Part shown: positions 9,785-17,427 of the stretch, one piece after another
Layout: every line of letters begins with the position of its first letter
Numbering within the stretch: the first letter of the stretch is position 1
Source of the DNA: UBA8231 sp036011085
GTDB taxonomy: Bacteria > Latescibacterota > UBA2968 > UBA8231
DNA length: 64,000 nt
Assembly: GCA_036011085.1 (NCBI GenBank)
Contig: DASCMS010000029.1
Span: 175,914-239,913 of the forward strand
Direction of reading: 5' to 3'
The notes under the pieces: generated by a model
Told to the model about the DNA's origin: nothing
The model's input: the letters and a program-made list of their open reading frames with translations, nothing else
Databases searched by the model: none
Program-made: the position numbers and the translations under genes

Positions 9785-11208
9785 TGGGTCTCTTCCGTGG
9801 CGGAGATGGTTCCGGCATCGAGCGTGAACCCGCCGCCGAGGGCAAGGTGCAGATCGATGCGGGTTTCGAGGCGTTGTCGCTGGACCGCCAGCAGTCGGCT
9901 CTCGGCATCGAAGGAGGCGCGCTGTGACGTGAGCAGCGTCAGCAGGTCGGTGAGCCCCTTGGCATACCTCTGCTCGGCCAGGATTCGGGCATCCGTCGAC
10001 TCCCGTGACGCCGCTGTCAGAGCTGACTCCTGGTTGGCAAGCAAGCCTTCGGCCGCCAGTCCGCTCTCGACCTCGGCGAAAGCGCGCAGGGCCGCCTGGG
10101 CGTACCCGACGACAGCCCGTTCAGCATGGGCTTCGGCCAGATCGATGCCGGCCCGCAACCGTCCGCCCTGGAACAGGGGCTGGGTCAGATTGCCTACCAG
10201 GTTCCAGACACCGAAGTCACCGTCCAGCAGGTCGCCCAGCTCCTCGCTGGAACGGCCCCCGGAGGCGGTGAGACCGATGCGCGGGTACAGGTTTCGCCTC
10301 GCTTCGGCTACCCGGGCGTCGCTGGCTGCGAGCCGCCGCTGTGCGGCGGCCAGGTCGGGACGGCGGCCGATCAACTCCGCCGGCAGACCCGCGGGAATGG
10401 GGGAGGGCACACCCGGTAGCCGTGTCGATGTGCGCAACCGTCCTGCAGGGTAGCGACCGACGAGGACCTCGAGCTGACGTACGGCGACGTCGAGCTGCAA
10501 TCGCCGCTGGTGCATGACGGATTCAGCCGACGACAGACTGGCGCGTGACAGGAGCAGGTCCAACGTCGGCCGCAAACCTCGCTCGTAGCGCGACTGCACC
10601 TGCCGGTTGGACAGGTCGTAGCTCTGAACCGTGGCCTCCGCCAGGTTGACCTGCCGCTGCGCCTCGACCACGCCGAAGTAGGCCCGCAGCGTCTGGGCCA
10701 CCAACGACAGGCGGGCGGCACGCCAGTCGGCCTCCACCGCCTGCAGATCGGCGATCGTCGCCGCATGACCGGCTCGCAGGCGACCCCACAGATCCAGCTC
10801 CCAACTGACGGCCACATCGGCGGAAAACGATGTCGATGTCGTCGACTGCGTCTGTCCGGCCGCCCCGGGAATCGGGAAGCCGATGAAGCTGCGCTTGTTC
10901 CGTGATCCGGAACCCGCAGCCGACGCTTGTGGCAGGCGGGCGGCACCGGCGATCCGTGCCTGCGCCTGCGAGGCGGCGACATTGGCCGCGGCAATCTGCA
11001 CCGAGTGGTTGTTCGTCAGCGCTTCCCGTACCAGATGCACAGCCAGCGTGTCCTCGAAACTCGTCCACCATCGGTCAAGCACGGGGGTGGTGTCACGCTT
11101 CGTCGTCCAGCTTTCCGGCACCAGGTCGGGCGCGGCCCTGGGCGCCGGGGTTGAAGAAGCGCAGGACCAGAGCATCAGTACTGCGGGCAGAAGTCTTGCA
11201 GGATTCAT
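9781..11208 (-). CDS. TolC-family outer-membrane efflux lipoprotein (NodT type)
   Basis: A 475-residue outer-membrane channel subunit. The short signal ends in a lipobox-like 'LMLWSC' (Cys about residue 16), as in NodT/OprM proteins. Two repeats of the OEP domain are visible: long amphipathic helices around 'SVQIAAANVAASQAQARIAGA' and the second around 'DARVAEARRNLYPRIGLTASGG'. 'PDLAAAQRRLAASDARVAEA' is the typical joint between repeats. It begins with ATG 11208, overlapping the stop of the tetR gene, so the regulator is the first gene of its own target operon. Confidence 0.93.
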   Translation of the reverse strand: MNPARLLPAVLMLWSCASSTPAPRAAPDLVPESWTTKRDTTPVLDRWWTSFEDTLAVHLVREALTNNHSVQIAAANVAASQAQARIAGAARLPQASAAGSGSRNKRSFIGFPIPGAAGQTQSTTSTSFSADVAVSWELDLWGRLRAGHAATIADLQAVEADWRAARLSLVAQTLRAYFGVVEAQRQVNLAEATVQSYDLSNRQVQSRYERGLRPTLDLLLSRASLSSAESVMHQRRLQLDVAVRQLEVLVGRYPAGRLRTSTRLPGVPSPIPAGLPAELIGRRPDLAAAQRRLAASDARVAEARRNLYPRIGLTASGGRSSEELGDLLDGDFGVWNLVGNLTQPLFQGGRLRAGIDLAEAHAERAVVGYAQAALRAFAEVESGLAAEGLLANQESALTAASRESTDARILAEQRYAKGLTDLLTLLTSQRASFDAESRLLAVQRQRLETRIDLHLALGGGFTLDAGTISATEETQ

Positions 11209-11882
11209 GGGGTCAGGTTGCTCTCTTTCCGGGACACAGGATCCGCGACCGGGGCGCGGAATCCAGCCGCAGCGTAGGTCGTCAATCTCTGCAGGAGGCC
11301 GTCGACGTCGTCCGGATCACAGGTGCCGGAGGACAGGACGCAGATCAGATCGCCCGCGGCGATCGTGTGGGCGAGGCTGCCGATGAGGAAGTGCATCCGC
11401 CAGAGAAGCTCCGTCTGCGGCAGATCGGGCAGAATCCGTCCCAGGACCTCGGCAAAGCGCTCCGCCATCGGTCGGAACTGACTCAGAGCCTGCATCTTCA
11501 CCTCATTGGGTTCGGCGAATACCCGTCCCATGAGGCAGGCGAAGTGCATTCCACCCGGGTCACTCGATGCCCGCAACCGCAGGGGAGGCGCGAGGAAGGC
11601 GTGCAGTACGTCCTCTAGACCCGGTGGCTCCGGCGTGGCAGCCTGCTCGGCCAAGTCCAGCAGCCGGAAGCGCTCATGATTGAGCGGCTCGATCCGCCTG
11701 TGAAAGACGGCACCGATCAGTCCCTCCTTGGACCCGAAGTGGTAGTTGACGGAGGCCAGGTTGACATTGGCCGCGGAGGTGATGGCGCGCAGTGACGTGC
11801 CATCCAGTCCATGGCCGGCAAAGAGGCCTTCGGCGGCGTCCAGCAGTCGGACCCGCGTATCTCGCGTATCTGTGGTGCTCAT
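11205..11882 (-). CDS. TetR/AcrR family transcriptional regulator of the efflux operon
   Basis: A 225-residue repressor-type protein. The frame extends 50 codons further upstream through the operator, but ATG 11882 is the natural start because 'TRVRLLDAAEGLFAGHG' (helix 1) follows. The DNA-binding helix-turn-helix is 'TSLRAITSAANVNLASVNYHFGSKEGL' (about residues 30-56). The C-terminal ligand domain resembles the CecR/YbiH subgroup. A cluster of palindromes sits 29 bases upstream of the start (11911-11940), so autoregulation with induction by a pump substrate is the likely logic. It is co-transcribed with the pump genes through ATGA overlaps. Confidence 0.92.
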   Translation of the reverse strand: MSTTDTRDTRVRLLDAAEGLFAGHGLDGTSLRAITSAANVNLASVNYHFGSKEGLIGAVFHRRIEPLNHERFRLLDLAEQAATPEPPGLEDVLHAFLAPPLRLRASSDPGGMHFACLMGRVFAEPNEVKMQALSQFRPMAERFAEVLGRILPDLPQTELLWRMHFLIGSLAHTIAAGDLICVLSSGTCDPDDVDGLLQRLTTYAAAGFRAPVADPVSRKESNLTP

Positions 11883-11910
11883 GGTCAGGGGATCTCCAGC
11901 GATGAAACGA

Positions 11911-11940
11911 ACGTATGAATCATACGTCTGTATGAACATA
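11911..11940. promoter_or_regulatory. Probable TetR operator (overlapping inverted repeats)
   Basis: ACGTATGA-A-TCATACGT (11911-11927) is a perfect inverted repeat with 8-base arms. It overlaps CATAC-GTCT-GTATG (11921-11934) and TATG-AA-CATA (11931-11940), giving several RTATG half-sites in a row. On the minus strand the sequence TATGAT within it could be the -10 of the tetR promoter, so binding would block the operon. The size (15-17 bases) and position fit a TetR-family operator. It lies between divergent genes and may also affect the molybdenum hydroxylase promoter about 55 bases away. Confidence 0.75.
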
Positions 11941-11994
11941 TGTTGGACCGAGAGAGGCGCAACCCCCGCTGAGCAATCGGTGACAATACACAGG

Positions 11995-12022
11995 TTGACA
12001 GCCCCGGCAGGCCGGGTATCTT
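11995..12022 (+). promoter_or_regulatory. Sigma-70-like promoter of the molybdenum hydroxylase operon
   Basis: TTGACA (11995-12000) is a perfect -35 box. A 16-base spacer separates it from TATCTT (12017-12022) as -10. The expected transcript starts near 12030, about 80 bases before the first gene. The spacer holds the perfect inverted repeat CCCGGC-AG-GCCGGG (12003-12016), which could be a binding site for a regulator sitting on the promoter. No regulator for it is identifiable. Confidence 0.6.
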
Positions 12023-12108
12023 TTCGCCCCAATCACTGGTGCAGCCCAGCGCAAGCTCTGGCTGCACAGAGCCGGCCCGTGAGAAGAATCTGACAGGGAG
12101 TTGAGGCG

Positions 12109-13041
12109 TTGAAGGACTTTGAATACACCGCTCCACAGACGCTGCGTGAAGCGGTGAAACTGTTGGCGGAGAAGGGCGAGAGCGCGCGGGTTCTGGCGGG
12201 AGGCACCGACCTGATCGTGCAGATGCGCGGCCGTCGTTTCCAGCCTGAGCGCGTCGTTGACATCAAGGCGATTCCCGAGGTCAACGAACTGAGTTTCACC
12301 GCCCGCAAGGGGCTGCGCATCGGCGCTGCCGTGCCATGTCATCTCGTCTACCGCGATGCCGAAGTGGTGGAGCGGTTCCCCGGAATCACCGACTCGGCCA
12401 TGATCATCGGCGGCATTCAGATTCAGGGAAGAGCCACGCTCGGCGGCAACCTGTGCAACGCCGCGCCCAGTGCCGATTCCATCCCGACGATGATCGCTTA
12501 TGGCGCCACCGCCGAGGTTCAGGGACCCGAGGGCAAACGCAAGATCCCGGTGGAGGAGTTCTGCACGGCGCCAGGCAACAACGCGCTGAAACCGGGTGAG
12601 ATGCTCGTCTGCATCCAGGTTCCGCAGAACAAGAAGAACTGCGGCGCCCACTACCTGCGCTTCACGCCGCGCAATGAGATGGACATTGCCGTCGTCGGTG
12701 TCGGCGCCTACGTCGAACTTGGCGGTCGCGGCAAAGGCCAGACATTCAAGAGCGTCCGGATTGCCCTTGGTGCCGTCGGACCCACGCCGATCTTCGCCAG
12801 AAACGCCAGCGCCGCTCTCGAAGGCCAGCCGGTCAGCGAGGAGAGCATCCTCACTGCCGCCGAAGCGGCCAAGTCGGAAGCGCGGCCGATTTCAGATATG
12901 CGCGGTCCCGCCGAGTACCGCACGCATCTGGTGGGAGTGCTGACCAAGCGGGCCCTGATCGGCGCCGTGAAGCGCGCCCGCGGGCAGCACGTGCCCAACG
13001 CCACCCAGGAAAACGGCACCCCCGTCTACACCCTGTCATAA
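12109..13041 (+). CDS. Molybdenum hydroxylase, FAD-binding medium subunit
   Basis: A 310-residue CoxM/XdhB-type subunit that passes electrons from the iron-sulfur subunit to the acceptor. It starts at TTG 12109 with the family N-terminus 'KDFEYTAPQTLREAVKLL'. The FAD pyrophosphate motif is 'VLAGGTDLIVQM' (about 30-41) and the second FAD loop is 'TLGGNLCNAAPSADS' (about 110-124), where relatives read TIGGN(I/L). The C-terminal CO_deh_flav_C domain ends near 'RPISDMRGPAEYRTHLVGVL'. The next gene starts 22 bases after the stop. The acceptor (NAD or a quinone) cannot be told from sequence. Confidence 0.92.
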   Translation: MKDFEYTAPQTLREAVKLLAEKGESARVLAGGTDLIVQMRGRRFQPERVVDIKAIPEVNELSFTARKGLRIGAAVPCHLVYRDAEVVERFPGITDSAMIIGGIQIQGRATLGGNLCNAAPSADSIPTMIAYGATAEVQGPEGKRKIPVEEFCTAPGNNALKPGEMLVCIQVPQNKKNCGAHYLRFTPRNEMDIAVVGVGAYVELGGRGKGQTFKSVRIALGAVGPTPIFARNASAALEGQPVSEESILTAAEAAKSEARPISDMRGPAEYRTHLVGVLTKRALIGAVKRARGQHVPNATQENGTPVYTLS

Positions 13042-13063
13042 GAGAAGAGCGCGAGACTCCGAC

Positions 13064-13534
13064 ATGAGCAAGATCCACGTTTCCTGCACGATCAACGGGG
13101 AGCCCCAGGAGTTCCTCTGCGAAGCACGGCAAAGCTTGTTGGAAGTGCTGCGCGAGGAACTCGGTTTCACCGGTACGAAAGAGGGCTGCAACGACGGCAA
13201 CTGCGGCGCCTGCTCGATCACTCTCGACGGTGTCCTGGTTGATTCCTGCCTGGTGCTGGCAGCCGAAGCCGAGGGCAAGGATATCCTCACCGTCGAAGGT
13301 GTTGCCGGCCCGGGGGGACTGCATCCCCTGCAGCAGAAGTTCCTCGAACACGCCGCGTTGCAGTGCGGCATCTGCACGCCGGGCTTTCTGGTGGCCAGCA
13401 AGGCTCTGCTCGACGCCAACCCGAACCCCACCGAACATCAGATCCGTCACTGGCTGGCTGGCAACCTTTGCCGCTGCACGGGATACGACAAGATCGTACG
13501 TGCCGTGCTCGACGCTGCCGGCCACGGGAATTGA
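13064..13534 (+). CDS. Molybdenum hydroxylase, [2Fe-2S] small subunit
   Basis: A 156-residue CoxS/XdhC-like iron-sulfur protein. The plant-ferredoxin-type cluster ligands are in 'GCNDGNCGACSITLDG' plus the following 'DSC' (about residues 44-66). The second cluster sits in the helical domain with 'CGICTPGF' (about 103-110) and 'NLCRCTGYDKIV' (about 134-145). All eight cysteines expected for the family are present. It transfers electrons from the molybdenum centre to FAD. A 255-base gap with a strong hairpin separates it from the catalytic subunit gene. Confidence 0.95.
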   Translation: MSKIHVSCTINGEPQEFLCEARQSLLEVLREELGFTGTKEGCNDGNCGACSITLDGVLVDSCLVLAAEAEGKDILTVEGVAGPGGLHPLQQKFLEHAALQCGICTPGFLVASKALLDANPNPTEHQIRHWLAGNLCRCTGYDKIVRAVLDAAGHGN

Positions 13535-13725
13535 ACCAAAGTGCTCTGTCAAGGAGCGAACCTTGTATTCGGCCACCGATGAATCCCGGCTCGCGGCGTT
13601 GCGCTCACTCGACGGGTCCACTGACCCGACTCGATCGCGCGCCTTGCGACCCGGGTTCCTCGGTGCCCTCATTGCACAAGGTCTACTCCTCAGCAGAGCA
13701 CTAGTCTCCAGGAATCCGTGAACTC

Positions 13726-13760
13726 GGCGCCGGACCCCAGTCGGGGTACGGCGCCCTTTT
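13726..13760 (+). terminator. Hairpin with short T run between the small and large subunit genes
   Basis: GGCGCCG (13726-13732) pairs with CGGCGCC (13749-13755), and inside it ACCCC pairs with GGGGT around an AGTC loop. CTTTTC follows. It resembles a weak intrinsic terminator, or a processing/stabilising stem, inside an operon whose next start is 30 bases on (ATG 13790, preceded by GGGAGG). The 13535-13725 stretch before it holds no convincing gene. Partial termination would lower expression of the large subunit relative to the other two. Confidence 0.5.
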
Positions 13761-13789
13761 CATAACAAGCACATGGGAGGTCAGTAGCC

Positions 13790-16081
13790 ATGCCCGCATC
13801 CGGCCACGGCGACATTCGTGATTTCGGTGACCGTAAGTACAAGGTCATCGGCACCAGACCCAAGCGCCACGACGCCCCCGACAAGGTCACGGGGCGTGCT
13901 GTCTTCGGCGGCGATGTCCGCCTGCCCGGGATGCTCTATGGGCAGATCCTGCGCAGTCCCCATGCGCACGCCCGCATCCGCTCCATCGATACCAGCAAGG
14001 CCGCGGCCCTGGCCGGCGTTGCTGCTGTCGTCACAGGCGCTGACCTGCCGACACCGGCTTCCGCCGACGAAACGGTTGATCTGGGCGAGGGACCGGTGTG
14101 CGTCAAATACCTGCGCGATAACATACTGGCTACAGACAAGGTGATGTACCGCGGACAGGCCGTGGCCGCTGTCGCTGCGGTGAATCAGCAGACGGCCGTT
14201 GAGGCACTGTCACTGATCGCAGTCGATTATGAAGAGTTGCCGGCGGTGGTCGACATCCTCGAAGCGATGAAAGACGATGCGCCGCAGCTGCACGACGGAC
14301 TGACAACGAAGGTCTTCGGCCAGGACACCGGCAAACAGAGTAACGTCGCCTCGCAGGTGCGCCAGGAACTGGGCGATGTGAAGGCCGGTTTTGCGCAGGC
14401 CTCCACCATCTGCGAGACCGAGGTGCGCACCGCCACCGTCCATCAGGGTTATATCGAGCCGCACAATGCCACAGCGCAGTGGGGTGTCGATGACACGCTG
14501 ACGGTGTGGACGAGTACCCAGGGCGCCTTTACGGCACAGAAGAACATCGCTGCCGTCCTCGGTCTGTCCGTCGGTCAGGTCCGCGTCGTGCCCCAGGAGA
14601 TCGGCGGTGGCTTCGGTGGCAAGATTCCAATCTACGTCGATCCCACGGCGGCCCTCCTGTCGAAGAAGAGCGGTCAGGCGGTCAAGATCATCATGACCCG
14701 CGCCGATGTCTTCGAGGGTACTGGTCCCACGTCCGGATCCTGTATCCGTATTCGTATTGGCGCCGATGCATCCGGCAAGATCACCGCCGGCGAGGCGTGG
14801 ATCGCCTTCGAGGCCGGTGGCTATCCGGGCTCGCTGGTGGGGGCTGCGGCCATGTGTGTATTCGCCTGCTACGATTTTCCGAATGCCGTCGTCGACAGCC
14901 TCGATGTCGTGGTCAACAAGCCCCGGTCTTTCGCCTATCGTGCCCCGGGCTCTACTCAGGTCGCCTTCGCCGTGGAAAAGGTGATCGACGATCTGGCAGC
15001 GAAACTGGGCAAGGACCCGGTGCAGTTCCGCCTCGACAACATCGCCAAGGAAGGGACCCGTCGATCCGATGGTTTCGTCTACCCCCGGGTCGGAGCAAAG
15101 GAATGTCTGGAGGTGGTGCGGGACTCCGAACACTACAAGTCGGCGGTCAAGGGCCCGAATCAGGGACGGGGAGTCGCCATCGGCTACTGGTTCAATGTGG
15201 GCCTCAAGTCGGTCGTGACCGCGAGTGTCAATACCGATGGTACCGTACAGCTGGTGAAGGGTTGTATCGATTTGAGCGGTACGCGCACGACGATCGCCAT
15301 GCAGTTTGCCGAGACTCTGGGTCTGGACGTGGCCGATATCAACCCCAGCGTGGGTGATACCAGCACCGTTGGCTTCTCCGATCTCACGGGTGGCAGTCGC
15401 GTCACCTATGCCTCGGGATGGGCGGCTTACGAGGCAGCGCAGGACATCAAGGCCAAGATGGTCGAGCGCGCTGCTCTCGTCTGGGAAGTCGATGCCTCCG
15501 AGGTAGAGTATCACGACGGCAGCTTCCGCATGAAGGACGGCAGCAAGTCGGTGGGCTTCAAGGAACTGGCGGGCCGTATCGACACCACCGGTGGTCCCGT
15601 GGTCGGTCACGGTTCGGTGGATCCTGCAGCCGGCGTCGGCGGATCCTTCGCGGTCAACATCGCCGATGTCGAGGTTGACCCTGAAACCGGGAAGGTCGGT
15701 GTTCTGCGCTTCACCGCGGTGCAGGATGCCGGCAAGGCGATCCACCCGGACTTCGTCGAAGGCCAGATTCAGGGTGGCAGCGTCCAGGGGATCGGCTGGG
15801 GATTGAACGAGGAATACAGCTATAACGAGGAAGGACGTATGACCAACTCCACCTTCCTCGATTACCGCATCCCCACGGCCCTGGATCTGCCGATGATCGA
15901 GACGGTCATCGTGGAGGTGCCCAACCCAGGCCACCCCTACGGCGTGCGCGGTGTCGGCGAGGCGTCCATCGCGCCGCCCCCGGCAGCTCTGAGTGCGGCG
16001 ATCAAGCAGGCAGTCGACGTCGATCTCACCGAACTGCCGATGCGTCCCGATCGTATCGCGGCGGCCCTCGCCGCCGGCTGA
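13790..16081 (+). CDS. Molybdenum hydroxylase, molybdopterin-binding large subunit
   Basis: A 763-residue catalytic subunit of the xanthine oxidase family. 'RHDAPDKVTGRAVFGGDVRL' (about 22-41) opens the first aldehyde oxidase/xanthine dehydrogenase domain. 'QEIGGGFGGK' (about 268) binds the molybdopterin cofactor and 'GVRGVGEASIAPPPAAL' (about 718-734) contains the catalytic glutamate. The active-site loop reads 'FAYRAPGSTQ' (about 382). This is neither AYRCSFR of form I CO dehydrogenase nor AYRGAGR of form II, so CO oxidation is unlikely; a hydroxylase acting on an N-heterocycle or aromatic substrate fits better. Start ATG 13790 has a good GGGAGG ribosome site. Confidence 0.9.
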   Translation: MPASGHGDIRDFGDRKYKVIGTRPKRHDAPDKVTGRAVFGGDVRLPGMLYGQILRSPHAHARIRSIDTSKAAALAGVAAVVTGADLPTPASADETVDLGEGPVCVKYLRDNILATDKVMYRGQAVAAVAAVNQQTAVEALSLIAVDYEELPAVVDILEAMKDDAPQLHDGLTTKVFGQDTGKQSNVASQVRQELGDVKAGFAQASTICETEVRTATVHQGYIEPHNATAQWGVDDTLTVWTSTQGAFTAQKNIAAVLGLSVGQVRVVPQEIGGGFGGKIPIYVDPTAALLSKKSGQAVKIIMTRADVFEGTGPTSGSCIRIRIGADASGKITAGEAWIAFEAGGYPGSLVGAAAMCVFACYDFPNAVVDSLDVVVNKPRSFAYRAPGSTQVAFAVEKVIDDLAAKLGKDPVQFRLDNIAKEGTRRSDGFVYPRVGAKECLEVVRDSEHYKSAVKGPNQGRGVAIGYWFNVGLKSVVTASVNTDGTVQLVKGCIDLSGTRTTIAMQFAETLGLDVADINPSVGDTSTVGFSDLTGGSRVTYASGWAAYEAAQDIKAKMVERAALVWEVDASEVEYHDGSFRMKDGSKSVGFKELAGRIDTTGGPVVGHGSVDPAAGVGGSFAVNIADVEVDPETGKVGVLRFTAVQDAGKAIHPDFVEGQIQGGSVQGIGWGLNEEYSYNEEGRMTNSTFLDYRIPTALDLPMIETVIVEVPNPGHPYGVRGVGEASIAPPPAALSAAIKQAVDVDLTELPMRPDRIAAALAAG

Positions 16082-16082
16082 C

Positions 16083-16358
16083 GTGGCCTCCGTCTGGGTA
16101 CCGACCCCGTGGCGTGACAAGCTGACGGGTGGCGCCGCGCAGGTGGACGTGCCGGGTGAGACCGTGCGGCAGATCATCGATGCCCTGGAGGCGCAGTACC
16201 CAGGTTTCCGCGAGCGCCTCATCGATCCCGATGAGGATCGCATCCGCTCCGATATCGCCGTTTCCGTCGACAGTGAGATCTCAACCGAGGGTATGCGGCG
16301 CAAGGTCGGGCCGACCAGTGAGGTGAATTTCCTGCCCGCCATGGCTGGCGGCGTCTGA
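16083..16358 (+). CDS. MoaD/ThiS-family ubiquitin-like sulfur carrier
   Basis: A 91-residue protein starting at GTG 16083, one base after the large-subunit stop. The middle 'VDVPGETVRQIIDALEAQYPGF' region is the beta-grasp first helix, 'IAVSVDSEIS' the third strand, and the end 'NFLPAMAGGV' the carrier tail. MoaD and ThiS normally end exactly in Gly-Gly, which is adenylated and thiocarboxylated; here one valine follows. Its position right behind a molybdenum hydroxylase suggests a role in cofactor synthesis or sulfuration for that enzyme. Without removal of the last residue it could not be thiocarboxylated in the standard way. Confidence 0.75.
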   Translation: MASVWVPTPWRDKLTGGAAQVDVPGETVRQIIDALEAQYPGFRERLIDPDEDRIRSDIAVSVDSEISTEGMRRKVGPTSEVNFLPAMAGGV

Positions 16359-16566
16359 TCCATAGCGGCGTCCTGCGACGCCGTCCCGCGCCGCTTCATA
16401 CTACTGTCTATTCTGAGACTTTCTCCATGGCAGAAGTGTGTACCGTTTTTCGGCAGGAGGTCGAGGATCTGCTGCCGGTGTCGCACCAGACGTACCGGTT
16501 GACCGCTCGTCTGCAAACGGACCTACAACAGGAGAGCGAGGCGCTTCGGCGCGTGATGGTAAGCTG

Positions 16567-17382
16567 ATGACGAAGACCCACTTCGGCGAGGCCGATCACG
16601 AGCTGTTCCAGGATCAGGGGTACGTCCGTCTGGGACAGGTGGCGTCGGATGAGGATCTGCGAGCCCTGCAGCTGCGCATCGACGACATCATGCTCGGGCG
16701 GGTCCGCTATGAGCACATGCGCCTGCAACTCTTTGACGAGACCACCGGACAGCTGCGCCGGACGATGGGCAACGAGGTCTCCTCTCTCTCCTACCGACGC
16801 ATAGACGACCTGGAGCAGGATCCGCACTTCCTGAAGTACCTGCAGCAGCCACTGTTCGAATCGATCTGCAGGCGTTACGTCGGCGACCGAGTCTCGGTCT
16901 TTCGTTCCATGTTCATGAACAAGCCCGCCCACTGGACTCAGGAACTGCCCTGGCACCAGGACGTGGGGTCCGGTTGGGGGATCGACAGCAACCCGGTCGT
17001 GGCGGTGTGGACCGCACTCGATGCGGCCACCCGTGAGAACGGTGCCGTGCAGGTGGTGCCAGGCAGTCACCGGGACGGCGTCATCAACGAACGCCATTTC
17101 CTCTCCGAAGAGCAGTGGACTGTCCTCACCCAGGAGGCGGACGTGGTCGACCTGGAGGTCGCGGCGGGGGAAGTGATCCTGCTGCACAATCTGCTCGTAC
17201 ATCGCTCAGGAACCAACCCCACGTCGAGTCCACGACGTGCCTTCAGCGTGACCTATATGGACGCCGAAACCCGAACGCTGGACACGGGGCAGACATTCCC
17301 CGTCGTCTTCGGCCAAGGTGCACTCGAACCAGCATCCGTCGCCGGTAAGGAGGCCGAACTGGTGCGCACATTCTATGGGTAG
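16567..17382 (+). CDS. Phytanoyl-CoA dioxygenase (PhyH) family Fe(II)/2-oxoglutarate oxygenase
   Basis: A 271-residue protein. ATG 16567 is preferred over upstream codons in the frame because 'FGEADHELFQDQGYVRLGQV' is the usual PhyH N-terminus. The iron ligands are visible as 'PWHQDVGSGWG' (H-x-D, about 122-132) and 'LLHNLLVHRSGTNPT' with the distal His, followed by the Arg that binds 2-oxoglutarate ('SPRRAFSVTY'). It is about 200 bases downstream of the MoaD-like gene, so may be a separate unit. Natural substrates of environmental PhyH proteins vary and nothing here names one. Confidence 0.9.
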   Translation: MTKTHFGEADHELFQDQGYVRLGQVASDEDLRALQLRIDDIMLGRVRYEHMRLQLFDETTGQLRRTMGNEVSSLSYRRIDDLEQDPHFLKYLQQPLFESICRRYVGDRVSVFRSMFMNKPAHWTQELPWHQDVGSGWGIDSNPVVAVWTALDAATRENGAVQVVPGSHRDGVINERHFLSEEQWTVLTQEADVVDLEVAAGEVILLHNLLVHRSGTNPTSSPRRAFSVTYMDAETRTLDTGQTFPVVFGQGALEPASVAGKEAELVRTFYG

Positions 17383-17427
17383 TGGGCCAGAAGGGTGCTC
17401 AGTGGGCGAGCCGGTCCGGGCCCCAGA

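Noticed and set aside
8714..10453. A 579-codon plus-strand frame across the adaptor and TolC-like genes
   Set aside because: It is antisense to two genuine genes, with low-complexity Arg/Ser/Ala composition in its second half and no motif.
13790..16081. Carbon monoxide dehydrogenase (coxL)
   Set aside because: The active-site loop is AYRAPGSTQ and lacks AYRCSFR; the catalytic Glu is present, so another hydroxylase substrate is more likely.
14210..16516. A 768-codon open frame on the minus strand opposite the molybdenum hydroxylase large subunit
   Set aside because: It is antisense to a gene with clear cofactor motifs. Long antisense frames are common in GC-rich DNA, and its translation is rich in His, Arg and Gly with no recognisable family.
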